From Paraburkholderia sp. (GTDB lineage Bacteria; Pseudomonadota; Gammaproteobacteria; Burkholderiales; Burkholderiaceae), in the NCBI GenBank assembly GCA_004322045.1, contig SCRN01000032.1, positions 1-64,000 on the forward strand: DNA of 64,000 bases. The letters are read 5' to 3'. Position numbers and translations under genes: made by a program. Under the pieces are notes generated by a model. That model was not told the DNA's origin, did not search any database, and saw only the letters and a program-made list of their open reading frames with translations. Positions within the stretch are counted from its first letter, which is position 1, and the number at the start of each line of letters is the position of its first letter. This document shows positions 1 through 9,045 of the stretch, piece by piece.

Positions 1-55
1 GCGTTTTTGCATCCGGCCGCGTGCCAACATTCTCGTCGCCGATCATTGCCCGACC

Positions 56-1207
56 ATGACCTATCGACAACCACAGCATGTGCGTGACGCGGCCCGTCTC
101 GCCGGACAGACGTCGTGCACGGCATTGACGCGGCGCTGCGCACCGAATGCGCGCGCAGCCGCGCCGCTGCTTCGCGGTTTGCGAGCACTCGCTGCGATAG
201 CAGTGGTAGCAGGCACGAGCGTGGGCATGACCTGCGCCCATGCCGAAAAGCTCGCCACGCTCGCAGTCGAACTCACGCCCGTGGCGGACGAGATCGTCGC
301 GGACGCCGTCATCGAGTCGACACGCCAAACCACGATCGCCGCGCAAGTCGCCGGGCGCATCACGGGCCTTTATGTCAAAGCCGGCGACCGCGTGAGCGCG
401 GGGCAAAAGCTGCTCGCGGTCGATCAGCGCGCTGTCGACCAGCAATTGGCCGCCGTGCGCGCCCAGGCGGCCGCCGCCCAGGCCGAACGCGACGTCGCCC
501 GGCGTGAGTTGGAGCGCACGCAGTTCCTGTTCGACAAGCAGTACGTGAGCCAGGCCGCGCTCGATCGCGCAAAAGCACGCTACCAGTCGGCTTCGTCCAT
601 GACACTCGCCAGACAGGCGGACGCCGGCGCGGCCGCCGTCGGACCTTCGCTGCACAGCATCGCCGCCCCGTACTCCGGCGCCATTGCCGGCGTCGAGGTG
701 GAACTGGGCTCGATGGCGATGCCGGGCATGCCCCTCGTGACACTCTTCGATCCGGGCGCGCTGCGCGCGGTGGCCACCGTGCCGCAGGCGCGCGTCGCGG
801 CGCTGAACGACACCCTTCCCGTACGTATCGAATTACCCGACGCCCCTGTTGCGCTGCAATGGCAAACCGCGACTTCGGTCACGGTTCTGCCGGTCACGGA
901 CCCGCTGAGCGACTCGGTGAAAGTGCGGCTCGCGCTGCCCGCCACGGCCGGCGCCGCGGCGCGCCCGGGCATGTTTGCGCGCGCCCACTTCCTAGTCGGC
1001 ACGCCGCGCCCGCGCTTGATGGTCCCGCTTTCCGCCATCGTCCGCCGCACCGAAGTCACGGCCGTGTATGTCGTTACCGGCGACGGTCGCGCTACGCTGC
1101 GCCAGGTGCGGCTCGGCGAAGCACGCGCCGACAGGGTAGAAGTGCTCGCGGGGCTGTCGGCGGGCGAGCGCATCGCGCTCGATCCGCTGGCGGCAGCAAG
1201 ACAATGA
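56..1207 (+). CDS. RND efflux periplasmic adaptor subunit (HlyD/AcrA family)
   Basis: Membrane-fusion protein that would link the inner-membrane RND pump to the outer-membrane channel. The 383-residue product has a long basic N-terminus, then a hydrophobic stretch ending in an AHA-type signal cleavage site near residue 64. A lipoyl-like hairpin follows (around residues 92-125, with the VAGRITGLYVKAGDRVSAG motif). Next comes an Ala/Gln/Arg-rich helical hairpin (about 127-185) and the beta-barrel and membrane-proximal domains. An internal start nearer the signal sequence is possible, because the first 30 residues look unusual for a signal peptide. The pump gene follows after 16 bases and the channel gene is further down the same operon. 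The substrate cannot be read from sequence; downstream sulfur-redox genes suggest a role in sulfur or oxidant stress (inference). Confidence 0.9.
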   Translation: MTYRQPQHVRDAARLAGQTSCTALTRRCAPNARAAAPLLRGLRALAAIAVVAGTSVGMTCAHAEKLATLAVELTPVADEIVADAVIESTRQTTIAAQVAGRITGLYVKAGDRVSAGQKLLAVDQRAVDQQLAAVRAQAAAAQAERDVARRELERTQFLFDKQYVSQAALDRAKARYQSASSMTLARQADAGAAAVGPSLHSIAAPYSGAIAGVEVELGSMAMPGMPLVTLFDPGALRAVATVPQARVAALNDTLPVRIELPDAPVALQWQTATSVTVLPVTDPLSDSVKVRLALPATAGAAARPGMFARAHFLVGTPRPRLMVPLSAIVRRTEVTAVYVVTGDGRATLRQVRLGEARADRVEVLAGLSAGERIALDPLAAARQ

Positions 1208-1223
1208 CGCGAGAGGCCACGCC

Positions 1224-4200
1224 ATGACGCGAGACGAATCGAGACTCGGCGTGTCGGGCCGCATCGCCTCCTTTTTCCTGCTGAACCGGATCACGCCGCT
1301 CATTGCGCTCGTCGCTCTGCTGCTTGGCCTGTTCGCCATGGCGATGACGCCGCGCGAAGAAGAGCCGCAGATCAACGTGACGATGGCCAACGTGCTCGTG
1401 CCGTTCCCCGGTGCCAGCGCGCATGACGTGGAACGCATGGTGGCCGGCCCCGCCGAGCAGGTGCTGTCGCAGATCAGCGGCATCGAGCACGTGATGTCGG
1501 TCTCGCGCCCCGGGCTAGCCGTGTTGACCGTGCAGTTCAAGGTGGGCGTGCCGCGCACCGAGGCGCTCGTGCGCCTTTACGACACCGTGTTTTCCAATGC
1601 CGACTGGCTGCCGAAGAATCTCGGTGTCCTGCCCCCGCTCGTCAAGCCCAAAGGCATCGACGATGTGCCGATCGTCGTGCTGACGCTCTATAGCACACGC
1701 CCCGACGGCAACGCGTACGATTTGGAGCGCGTCGGCCATTCCATCGAAGCCGAACTCAAGCGCGTACCCGGCACGCGCGACGTGACGACCATCGGCGGCC
1801 CGCAGCGCGCGGTCAACGTGCTGCTCGATCCGGAGCGCATGCGCGCCGCAGGCGTCACCGTCGACGATTTGCAGCGCGTGCTCTCGGCCGCCAATGCCGG
1901 CGCGACGGTCGGCGATCTCGTCAGGGACAATCGCAGCATCCATGTCGAGAGCGGCCCCGTGTTGGTCAATGCGCGCGACGTGGGCGAGCTCATCGTCGCC
2001 GTCCGCAACGGCCACCCCGTGTTCGTCTCGGACGTCGCGGCGGTCGAGGAAGGGCCGCCGGCGGCTACGCATTATGTGTGGGAAGGCGTCACGGGCGCGC
2101 ATCGAGCGGAGTATCCCGCGATCTCCGTGGCCGTCACCAAAAAGCCCGGCGAAAACGCGGTGACGGTCGCTAAAAACGTCTTGCAACGCGTGGGCACCTT
2201 GCGTAACACCGTGATTCCCGCCGATGTGAAGATCGAGGTCGCCCGCGACTACGGGGTCACCGCCAATGCGAAAGCGATGAAGCTGATTGAAAAGCTCGCC
2301 TTCGCAACGACGTCGGTGGTGGTGCTCGTCTTGTTCGCGCTCGGGTGGCGCGAGGCGCTCGTCGTGGGCGTGGCGGTCGTCCTTACGCTGACTGCGACGC
2401 TGTTCGCCTCCTGGGCGTGGGGCTTCACGCTCAATCGCGTGTCCTTGTTCGCGCTCATCTTGTCGATCGGCATTCTCGTGGACGATGCGATCGTCGTCGT
2501 CGAAAACATCCATCGCCATCATCAGCTTCAACCCGACACGCCGCTGGCCGCCATCATCCCGCATGCCGTCGACGAGGTGGGCGGGCCCACTATTTTGGCC
2601 ACGCTAACCGTGATCGCCGCGCTACTGCCGATGGCCTTCGTCACTGGGCTGATGGGGCCATACATGAGCCCGATCCCCATCAACGCCAGCATGGGCATGG
2701 CGATCTCGCTTTCCGTCGCCTTCATCGTCACCCCCTGGCTGTCGCGGACCTGGCTTGCGCATGCACGGCATGGCAAGCACGACACCGGCGAACCTAGCGC
2801 AAGAGAGAAACTGCGAGCGAAGATGCTGCCCTTCTTCAGCCGGCTATTCGCACCCTTTCTCGACGATGCGCACGGCGCCCGCAACCGTTCGCTGCTGTGG
2901 CTCGCGGTGGCAGGCGCCATCGCCCTGTCGCTCGCATTGCCCGCGGTCCAATGGGTCGTGCTCAAGATGCTGCCGTTCGACAATAAATCCGAGTTTCAGG
3001 TGGTCGTGGACATGCCCGCCGGCACGCCGCTCGAACGCACCGCGGGCGTGCTGCATGAAATGGGAGCGTACCTCGCGACGGTGCCCGAGACAGCGACGTA
3101 CCAGGCCTATGCGGGCTTGTCGGCGCCGATCAACTTCAACGGGCTCGTGCGCCAGTACTATTTGCGCAGCGGCGCGAACGTCGGCGATATCCAAGTCAAT
3201 CTCGTCGACCAATCCAAGCGCCGCCGGCAAAGTCACGCGATCGCGGCCTCGGTGCGGCCCGCGCTCGAAAGGATCGCCGAGCGCGACGGCGCCCGCGTGA
3301 AGGTCGTCGAAGTGCCGCCCGGCCCCCCCGTGTTGGCGCCGATCGTGGCCGAGGTATACGGTGCCGGCGAAGCGCAACGCAACGCCGTCGCGCACGAGAT
3401 TCGCCAGGTGTTTGCCGCGACGCCCGGCGTGGTCGACGTCGACGACAGCACGGTGGCCGTCGCGCCGCAACGCGACTTCGAACTCGACCGGCACAAGGCC
3501 GGTCTACTCGGCATCTCGCAGCAGGACGTCGCACACACGTTGAGGGCGGGGCTCACCGGCGAGGAGATCACATATCTTCGCGACGGCAGCAAGTACCCCG
3601 CCGCCGTGCGCCTCGCACTACCGCCGACGCTCGGCGGCGATGCCTCGGCGCTGCTCGCCCTGGCGGTGCGCGGCGGCCAAGGACAGCTCGTGCCGCTGTC
3701 CTCGCTGATCCGCGAGCGGGACGCTCGCATCGAACAGCCGATCTACCACAAGGACCTACTGCCCGTGACCTACGTTGTGGGCGATATGGCCGGGAAAGTG
3801 GACAGCCCGCTTTACGGCATGTTCGAGATGCGCAGCCGGCTCGCCACGCTCGCCGTGCCGGGCGGCGGCAAACTCGGCGAATGGTTCATCCGGCAACCCG
3901 ACGATCCCTATCGCGCGTTCTCGTTCAAATGGGACGGCGAATGGCAAGTCACCTATGAAACGTTCCGCGACATGGGCATCGCCTACGCCGTGGGGCTGAT
4001 GTTGATCTACTTGCTCGTCGTGGCCGAATTCGGCTCGTACCTGACGCCGCTCATCATCATGGCGCCGATCCCGCTCACGGTCATCGGCGTGATGCCCGGC
4101 CATGCGCTGCTCGGCGCGCAATTCACCGCAACCTCGATGATCGGCATGATCGCGCTGGCGGGCATCATCGTGCGCAATTCGATTCTGTTGGTCGACTTCA

Positions 4201-4487
4201 TCAATTTGCAGGTGGCCGACGGCGTCCCGTTTCGCGAGGCCGTCATCCATTCGGCTGCCACGCGCGCGCAGCCAATCTTGCTCACCGCGCTCGCCGCGAT
4301 GATCGGCGCGCTGTTCATCCTCGACGACCCGATCTTCAATGGTCTGGCCGTTTCGTTGATCTTCGGGATCCTCGTCTCGACGCTGCTCACGCTCGTCGTG
4401 ATCCCGCTGCTCTATTACACGGCGTACCGGCGGCGCTTAGGCGGCACGCCCCCCTCCCCTGTCAATCCGAAAGGAGCGCAATCATGA
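1224..4487 (+). CDS. RND efflux transporter permease subunit (AcrB/MexB superfamily)
   Basis: Proton-driven inner-membrane pump of 1087 residues, a normal length for the family. It shows TM1 near residues 20-40, a large periplasmic loop, then a TM2-6 block from about residue 355. The TM4 proton-relay motif is present as GILVDDAIVVVEN. A second periplasmic loop and a second TM block (about 915 onward, with GMIALAGIIVRNSILLVDF) complete the duplicated fold. The start ATG lies 16 bases after the adaptor stop. The stop overlaps the start of the DUF2892 gene by 4 bases (ATGA), so translation is probably coupled. The sequence fits the general hydrophobe/heavy-metal RND group, and I cannot assign a substrate. 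Confidence 0.93.
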   Translation: MTRDESRLGVSGRIASFFLLNRITPLIALVALLLGLFAMAMTPREEEPQINVTMANVLVPFPGASAHDVERMVAGPAEQVLSQISGIEHVMSVSRPGLAVLTVQFKVGVPRTEALVRLYDTVFSNADWLPKNLGVLPPLVKPKGIDDVPIVVLTLYSTRPDGNAYDLERVGHSIEAELKRVPGTRDVTTIGGPQRAVNVLLDPERMRAAGVTVDDLQRVLSAANAGATVGDLVRDNRSIHVESGPVLVNARDVGELIVAVRNGHPVFVSDVAAVEEGPPAATHYVWEGVTGAHRAEYPAISVAVTKKPGENAVTVAKNVLQRVGTLRNTVIPADVKIEVARDYGVTANAKAMKLIEKLAFATTSVVVLVLFALGWREALVVGVAVVLTLTATLFASWAWGFTLNRVSLFALILSIGILVDDAIVVVENIHRHHQLQPDTPLAAIIPHAVDEVGGPTILATLTVIAALLPMAFVTGLMGPYMSPIPINASMGMAISLSVAFIVTPWLSRTWLAHARHGKHDTGEPSAREKLRAKMLPFFSRLFAPFLDDAHGARNRSLLWLAVAGAIALSLALPAVQWVVLKMLPFDNKSEFQVVVDMPAGTPLERTAGVLHEMGAYLATVPETATYQAYAGLSAPINFNGLVRQYYLRSGANVGDIQVNLVDQSKRRRQSHAIAASVRPALERIAERDGARVKVVEVPPGPPVLAPIVAEVYGAGEAQRNAVAHEIRQVFAATPGVVDVDDSTVAVAPQRDFELDRHKAGLLGISQQDVAHTLRAGLTGEEITYLRDGSKYPAAVRLALPPTLGGDASALLALAVRGGQGQLVPLSSLIRERDARIEQPIYHKDLLPVTYVVGDMAGKVDSPLYGMFEMRSRLATLAVPGGGKLGEWFIRQPDDPYRAFSFKWDGEWQVTYETFRDMGIAYAVGLMLIYLLVVAEFGSYLTPLIIMAPIPLTVIGVMPGHALLGAQFTATSMIGMIALAGIIVRNSILLVDFINLQVADGVPFREAVIHSAATRAQPILLTALAAMIGALFILDDPIFNGLAVSLIFGILVSTLLTLVVIPLLYYTAYRRRLGGTPPSPVNPKGAQS

Positions 4488-4693
4488 CTTCCTGGCAAAT
4501 CACCCGGGTCTTCGCGGGCGTTTTCATTCTCGTCACGCTTGCGCTCGGCGCGCCGGCAAGCCCGCTCTACGTGAGCGCGTGGTGGCTGTGGGGCACGGTG
4601 TTCGTCGGCGCCAATTTGCTGCAAAGCGGCCTCACACGGTGGTGTCCGATGGAGATTTTCATGCGCAAGCTCGGTCTGCGCGCGGGCGCATGA
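4484..4693 (+). CDS. small DUF2892 (YgaP-type transmembrane) protein
   Basis: A 69-residue protein with two hydrophobic helices and a Cys-containing end (RWCPMEIFMRKLGL), the pattern of the DUF2892 inner-membrane domain. In many bacteria that domain is fused to or adjacent to rhodanese and sulfur-transfer proteins. Its start overlaps the RND pump stop (ATGA) and its own stop overlaps an in-frame ATG of the next gene, so it is embedded in the operon. Its presence between an efflux pump and a sulfide:quinone oxidoreductase-like gene supports a link to sulfane sulfur (inference). The molecular role of DUF2892 is not established. Confidence 0.82.
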   Translation: MTSWQITRVFAGVFILVTLALGAPASPLYVSAWWLWGTVFVGANLLQSGLTRWCPMEIFMRKLGLRAGA

Positions 4694-4740
4694 ACGCACG
4701 AGCGAGAGGCGCTGACATCGGCAACCGAACGGTGAAGATC

Positions 4741-6111
4741 ATGAGGCACCGCACTAGGGCGTGGGCGTTCGCGCTCGCCGCGGCAAGCACGTTCGCCCAT
4801 GCGCAAACGGACTTGCTCGGCGCAGCGCAGGCAGCGCTCGCGCACGATCCGGTGTACGCTGCCGCCCTCGCGCAGAACCAGGCCGATGCGACCAAGCGCA
4901 AGCAAGGCCGCGCCGGCTACCTGCCTCAAGTGTTCGCCACGGGGAATGTGCGCTACGGTGCAATCGATCAGGAAACGACGGGCGCGCATTTCGCGGGCGG
5001 CGGCTTCGGGTCGAGCAACGGCATCGCATTCGATACGCGCGCGGCCGGTGCGACCGGCGCAGGCTGGGCGATCACGATCAAAGAGAACCTCTACAGCGCA
5101 ACCAAAAATGCCGACGCGCGGCAACTGAACGACGCCGCCGACGCCGGCGATGCCTCGTTGCGGCTTGCGCGCCAAACGCTGCTGTTGCAAGTCGCGCAAG
5201 CCTATTTCGGCGTGCTCGCCGCGCAAGACGACGTGGCAGCGCTGCAATCGATTCACGATACGGCACTCGAGGCGCGCAACATCGCCCAAGGCCGGTTCGA
5301 CGCGGGCGATGCACCGATCACCGACATCAAGGACGCTCAGGCGCGGGCCGATCTCGCCCAAGCGCAGATGCTGGCTGCACAAACGACGCTGCAGCTCAAA
5401 CGCGGCGAGTTGAGCGACCTGACGGGCAGTTCGCAAGGCGCCGTGCGGCCGCTCGCCGGCTCCGCCGCAGTCGAATCGATGACGAGCGGCGAGCTTGGCG
5501 ACTGGCAATCGCGCGCCATGACCGGCAACCCGCTCATCGAGCTGCGCAAGCTCGGGATCGACAGCGCACGCGCCGAAACTTCGCGCTACCGGCCCGGTGC
5601 AGGCACGACGGTCGACGCCTACGCCTCGTACATCGGCGACCGCGTCAACGGCGCAGGCTATGGCGGCAACAGCTCGATGCGCAGCAACAGCGCCGTGGTG
5701 GGAATCATGGTCACCATTCCGCTCTATACGGGTGGCCTGCGCGGCGCGAAAGCGCAAGAAAGCGCCGCATTGCTGACCCGCGCCGGCCTCGACGAAGATG
5801 CGGCGCGCGTCGCTATCGCGCGCGAGGTGCGTCAGGCTTTCCTCGGCATGCAAAGCGCCCAGGCCCAGGTCATCGCGCTCGGGCAAGCGTTGCGATCGGC
5901 CGAGCTCCAACTCGATGCCAACCGCACCGGATTCCAAGCGGGCGAGCGCCCCTCGATCGACGTGCTCAACGCTGAGCAGGCGCTCGTCGGCACGCGGCGC
6001 GATCTTGCGGCTGCGCGCTATCAAGTCGTGCTCGACCGCCTACGACTCGCGGCCGCGGCGGGCGAACTCGACGAGGCTCAACTTGAAACCATCAACGCGC
6101 TGTTGCATTAG
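4741..6111 (+). CDS. TolC family outer-membrane efflux channel
   Basis: Outer-membrane factor completing the tripartite pump. From the ATG at 4741 the product is 456 residues and begins with a clean signal peptide (MRHRTRAWAFALAAASTFAHA, then QTDLLG), so I prefer this start. An in-frame ATG at 4690 overlaps the DUF2892 stop by ATGA and is an alternative. Two structural repeats are visible, each with long heptad-like helices (e.g. LRLARQTLLLQVAQAYFGVL and the second half with AIAREVRQAFLGM) and a conserved DVLNAEQALVGTRRDLA segment near the C-terminus, typical of TolC/TypI outer-membrane proteins. Confidence 0.9.
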   Translation: MRHRTRAWAFALAAASTFAHAQTDLLGAAQAALAHDPVYAAALAQNQADATKRKQGRAGYLPQVFATGNVRYGAIDQETTGAHFAGGGFGSSNGIAFDTRAAGATGAGWAITIKENLYSATKNADARQLNDAADAGDASLRLARQTLLLQVAQAYFGVLAAQDDVAALQSIHDTALEARNIAQGRFDAGDAPITDIKDAQARADLAQAQMLAAQTTLQLKRGELSDLTGSSQGAVRPLAGSAAVESMTSGELGDWQSRAMTGNPLIELRKLGIDSARAETSRYRPGAGTTVDAYASYIGDRVNGAGYGGNSSMRSNSAVVGIMVTIPLYTGGLRGAKAQESAALLTRAGLDEDAARVAIAREVRQAFLGMQSAQAQVIALGQALRSAELQLDANRTGFQAGERPSIDVLNAEQALVGTRRDLAAARYQVVLDRLRLAAAAGELDEAQLETINALLH

Positions 6112-6194
6112 CGCACCGTAATCGCACGCCGGCGTCGTGCCGGCACCGGGCGAGAAATTCATGCGCCATGTGGCGCACTCGAGAAGGAGGCAGC

Positions 6195-7466
6195 ATGGCT
6201 CAAATCGTCATCCTGGGCGCCGGACTCGGCGGCCTGTCCATGGCCTTTACGATGCGCAAGGCTGTGCGCTCGCAGGACCGTGTCACGCTCGTCTCCGACG
6301 ACACGCACTTTCACTTCGTGCCGTCCAACCCATGGGTCGCCGTTCACTGGCGAACGCGCGACGATGTCAGCGTGGAGCTGCAACCCGTATTGGCCAAGAA
6401 AGACATCGGCTTCGACGCTACGGGCGCAAAGCGCGTCCATCCCGAGCGCAACGAGATCGAGCTCACGGACGGCAGAACGCTCGCCTACGACTACTTGATC
6501 GTCGCAACGGGCCCTAAGCTGGCGTTCGATGAAGTCGAGGGGCTGGGGCCGCAAGGCAATACGGTTTCGATCTGCCAGATCGATCACGCCGAGCAAGCGG
6601 CCAGCAAGTGGGAGGCCTTCGTCGCCGATCCCGGTCCGATCGTGGTCGGCGCGGTGCAAGGGGCATCCTGCTTCGGGCCGGCGTACGAGTACGCCATGAT
6701 CATGGATGCCGACCTACGCCGCCGCAAGATCCGCGACCGAGTGCCGATGACATTCGTGACGCCGGAACCCTATGTCGGGCATCTGGGCCTGGGCGGCGTG
6801 GGCGATTCGAAGGGCATGCTCGAATCGACGATGCGCGAGCACGACATCAAATGGATTTGCAATGCGAAAACCACGCGAGTGGACGCAGGCCATGTCTTCG
6901 TCACCGAGCACGACGATCTCGGCCAAGAACGCCGCAAGCACGAGCTGCCGTTTCGCTTTTCCATGATGTTGCCCGCATTCAAAGGGGTCGATGCGGTGGC
7001 CGGCATCGACAAACTCACGAACCCGCGCGGCTTCGTCATCATCGACGAATTCCAGCGCAACCCCACGTACCACAACGTGTTCGCGATCGGCGTATGCGTG
7101 GCGATCGCTCCGCAAGAAGCCACTCCGATACCGACGGGCGTGCCGAAGACCGGGTTCATGATCGAATCGATGGTTAGCGCTACCGCGGAAAACATCCGTG
7201 CCGCGCTCGATCAGAAGGAACCCGAGACGCGGGCGACCTGGAACGCGATATGCCTCGCCGACTTCGGCGACCGCGGCGTGGCGTTCGTCGCGCTGCCGCA
7301 AATTCCGCCGCGCAACTTGAACTGGTCCAGCGAAGGAAAATGGGTGCATTTGGCCAAGATCGGCTTCGAGAAGTACTTCTTGCACCGCATGCGAACGGGC
7401 TCGACCGAGCCCGCGTATGAACGCCTGCTGCTCGATCTGCTCGGGGCTAAGAAGCTCAAGTCTTGA
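6195..7466 (+). CDS. sulfide:quinone oxidoreductase-like FAD/NAD-binding flavoprotein
   Basis: Membrane-associated flavoprotein predicted to oxidise sulfide (or a related reduced sulfur species) and pass electrons to quinone. The 423-residue product starts at 6195, behind a strong AAGGAGG ribosome site. It has an N-terminal GAGLGG dinucleotide-binding motif (residues 8-13) and an ATGPKLAFDEVEG segment. Cysteines at about 127 (SICQID), 159 (GASCFGP) and 301 (GVCVAI) match the three-cysteine pattern of characterised SQR enzymes. The C-terminal part has amphipathic, aromatic-rich stretches consistent with membrane association. It sits 83 bases after the TolC-like gene and 52 before thioredoxin 2. 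NADH dehydrogenase II-type activity is the main alternative, but the cysteines favour SQR. Confidence 0.82.
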   Translation: MAQIVILGAGLGGLSMAFTMRKAVRSQDRVTLVSDDTHFHFVPSNPWVAVHWRTRDDVSVELQPVLAKKDIGFDATGAKRVHPERNEIELTDGRTLAYDYLIVATGPKLAFDEVEGLGPQGNTVSICQIDHAEQAASKWEAFVADPGPIVVGAVQGASCFGPAYEYAMIMDADLRRRKIRDRVPMTFVTPEPYVGHLGLGGVGDSKGMLESTMREHDIKWICNAKTTRVDAGHVFVTEHDDLGQERRKHELPFRFSMMLPAFKGVDAVAGIDKLTNPRGFVIIDEFQRNPTYHNVFAIGVCVAIAPQEATPIPTGVPKTGFMIESMVSATAENIRAALDQKEPETRATWNAICLADFGDRGVAFVALPQIPPRNLNWSSEGKWVHLAKIGFEKYFLHRMRTGSTEPAYERLLLDLLGAKKLKS

Positions 7467-7518
7467 TGCGGCGGATGCGGCTCGGCATGGCACGCTTGCG
7501 CGCATTAAGGGAGGAATC

Positions 7519-7941
7519 ATGCATATCGTCTGCAGCCATTGCTGGAGAATCAACCGCATCGAGCCGGCGCGGCTCGATGCGAGCGCCGTATGCGGTGCTT
7601 GCGGCCAGCCGCTGCTCGACTCGGAACCGGTGCAACTGGACGCGAGCGGCTTCGTCCAATTCATCGGCAGAAACGATCTTCCGGTGCTAGTGGATTTTTG
7701 GGCGCCATGGTGCGGGCCGTGTCGAGCGATGGCGCCACAGCTATCGGCGGCGGCTGACAAGCTCAAAGGCCGTGTCCTGTTTGCGAAGCTCAACACCGAT
7801 TCGCACCCGCAAATCGCCACGCGGTTTCAAATCCGCAGCATTCCGACACTGGTTTTGTTTCGCGCAGGGGACGAAGTCGGTCGACGCAGCGGCGTCATGA
7901 GCAGACACGAGATCGGGGCCTGGATCGAGACGGTGATTTGA
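7519..7941 (+). CDS. trxC: thioredoxin 2 (zinc-type thioredoxin TrxC)
   Basis: Cytoplasmic disulfide reductase of 140 residues. Two CxxC pairs at the N-terminus (CSHC at 5-8 and CGAC around 25-28) form the zinc-binding module that distinguishes TrxC from TrxA. The active site WAPWCGPCRAM is present, as is the cis-proline region (RSIPTLVLF). The start at 7519 follows GGGAGGAAT, a good ribosome site, and discards an upstream in-frame extension. It is the last gene of the efflux/SQR group, where it could reduce persulfides formed during sulfide oxidation (inference). Confidence 0.93.
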   Translation: MHIVCSHCWRINRIEPARLDASAVCGACGQPLLDSEPVQLDASGFVQFIGRNDLPVLVDFWAPWCGPCRAMAPQLSAAADKLKGRVLFAKLNTDSHPQIATRFQIRSIPTLVLFRAGDEVGRRSGVMSRHEIGAWIETVI

Positions 7942-8034
7942 ACGATGCGTACGCTGCGAAGCTTCGCGCTCAATGCAAACGCTTGTCATGTCCCACCACC
8001 GCCCTCCCACCCGGAATGAGCCGACTGTGCTCCG

Positions 8035-8847
8035 TCATCCGGCCGCCACGATCACATGCGCCTGAATCTTGCCGGCCACGGGACCTTCGCCGTGCCGCTT
8101 CGCGATCGCGTCCGTGGCGCGATCGATCGCCAGTTCGAGCAACCCTGCGTCGCGCGCCTCGATTTCGTTGCGCAGCGGCGTACCGAGGCAATATGCCGTG
8201 GCGGCCTCACGCGCCGATGTCGAGAAGCTCGTCTCTTCGCGGGTCTCGATCCGAATGTCGCTGTACCCTGCTCGGCTCAACTCCTCGCGGATCAATTCGA
8301 CGTCGTGGTAGCCGTGCGGCGTGCGCGCAAGGAACCTAGGCGGGTCATGCTCGAATACAGTGGCAAGAGCGTGGGTGATCTCGTCGGCAAAGGCGTTCTC
8401 TTCTATGCGATCCCACACATTGAAGACAAAGCGCCCGCCTTCTCGTAACACGCGGCGCGCCTCGCCGTAACCGGCAATGCGGTCGGGGAAAAACATCGCA
8501 CCGAACTGACAGCAAACGACGTCGAACGACGCATCGTCGAACGGCAGCGCGAGCGCATCCGCTTGCCGCCATTCGATTCGGCTATCGGGCCCTTGCCTGC
8601 TGGCGGCGTAGTCGAGCATCGGTTGGTTCAGGTCCGTGACCACATAGCGGGTGTCGGCGCCGAGCCTCGGCGCCAGCGATCGCGCCACGACGCCGCTGCC
8701 GGCCGCCGTTTCAAGCACCGAACGGGGCGAGCATGCCGCGGCGAGCTCGGCGAGGCCGGCGGCGTACGCCTCGAAGATGAGCGGGACCATCAGCGTGTCG
8801 TAGAACTTCGGGATGGAGCCCACAAACACCGTATCGCGATCCGTCAT
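8035..8847 (-). CDS. class I SAM-dependent methyltransferase
   Basis: A 270-residue methyltransferase of the UbiE/Methyltransf_11 type. The SAM-binding motif I is visible as VLETAAGSGVVARSLAP near residues 50-66. It is followed by the acidic loop, the motif around FDVVCCQFGAMFFPD, and a post-motif stretch VLREGGRFVFNVWD. The start at 8847 is chosen because GGAGGCGAC precedes it by 6 bases; the open frame runs further upstream without another good site. It is convergent with trxC and its substrate cannot be inferred. A second methyltransferase at 56513-57139 is of a different subtype. Confidence 0.85.
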   Translation of the reverse strand: MTDRDTVFVGSIPKFYDTLMVPLIFEAYAAGLAELAAACSPRSVLETAAGSGVVARSLAPRLGADTRYVVTDLNQPMLDYAASRQGPDSRIEWRQADALALPFDDASFDVVCCQFGAMFFPDRIAGYGEARRVLREGGRFVFNVWDRIEENAFADEITHALATVFEHDPPRFLARTPHGYHDVELIREELSRAGYSDIRIETREETSFSTSAREAATAYCLGTPLRNEIEARDAGLLELAIDRATDAIAKRHGEGPVAGKIQAHVIVAAG

Positions 8848-9045
8848 GATGTCGCCTCCCTTAAAGCGCGCCTCGATGGCACTGCGGTCATCGATTTTGG
8901 CGCTGGCCTCGCGTTTGTTGCGTGCGCTAACCACCGATCAACGTCGGGATCAGCCGGGGAGCCGCAGTCGTTGCGGTTCATTTGTCATTTCAATTCCCTC
9001 ATCCCCGGCCCCACCGTGGCGGCGCGCCTACGAACCGGCCGCGCG

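Noticed and set aside
1515-2564. 349-codon antisense frame inside the RND pump gene
   Set aside because: His/Asp/Arg-rich shadow of the pump coding strand.
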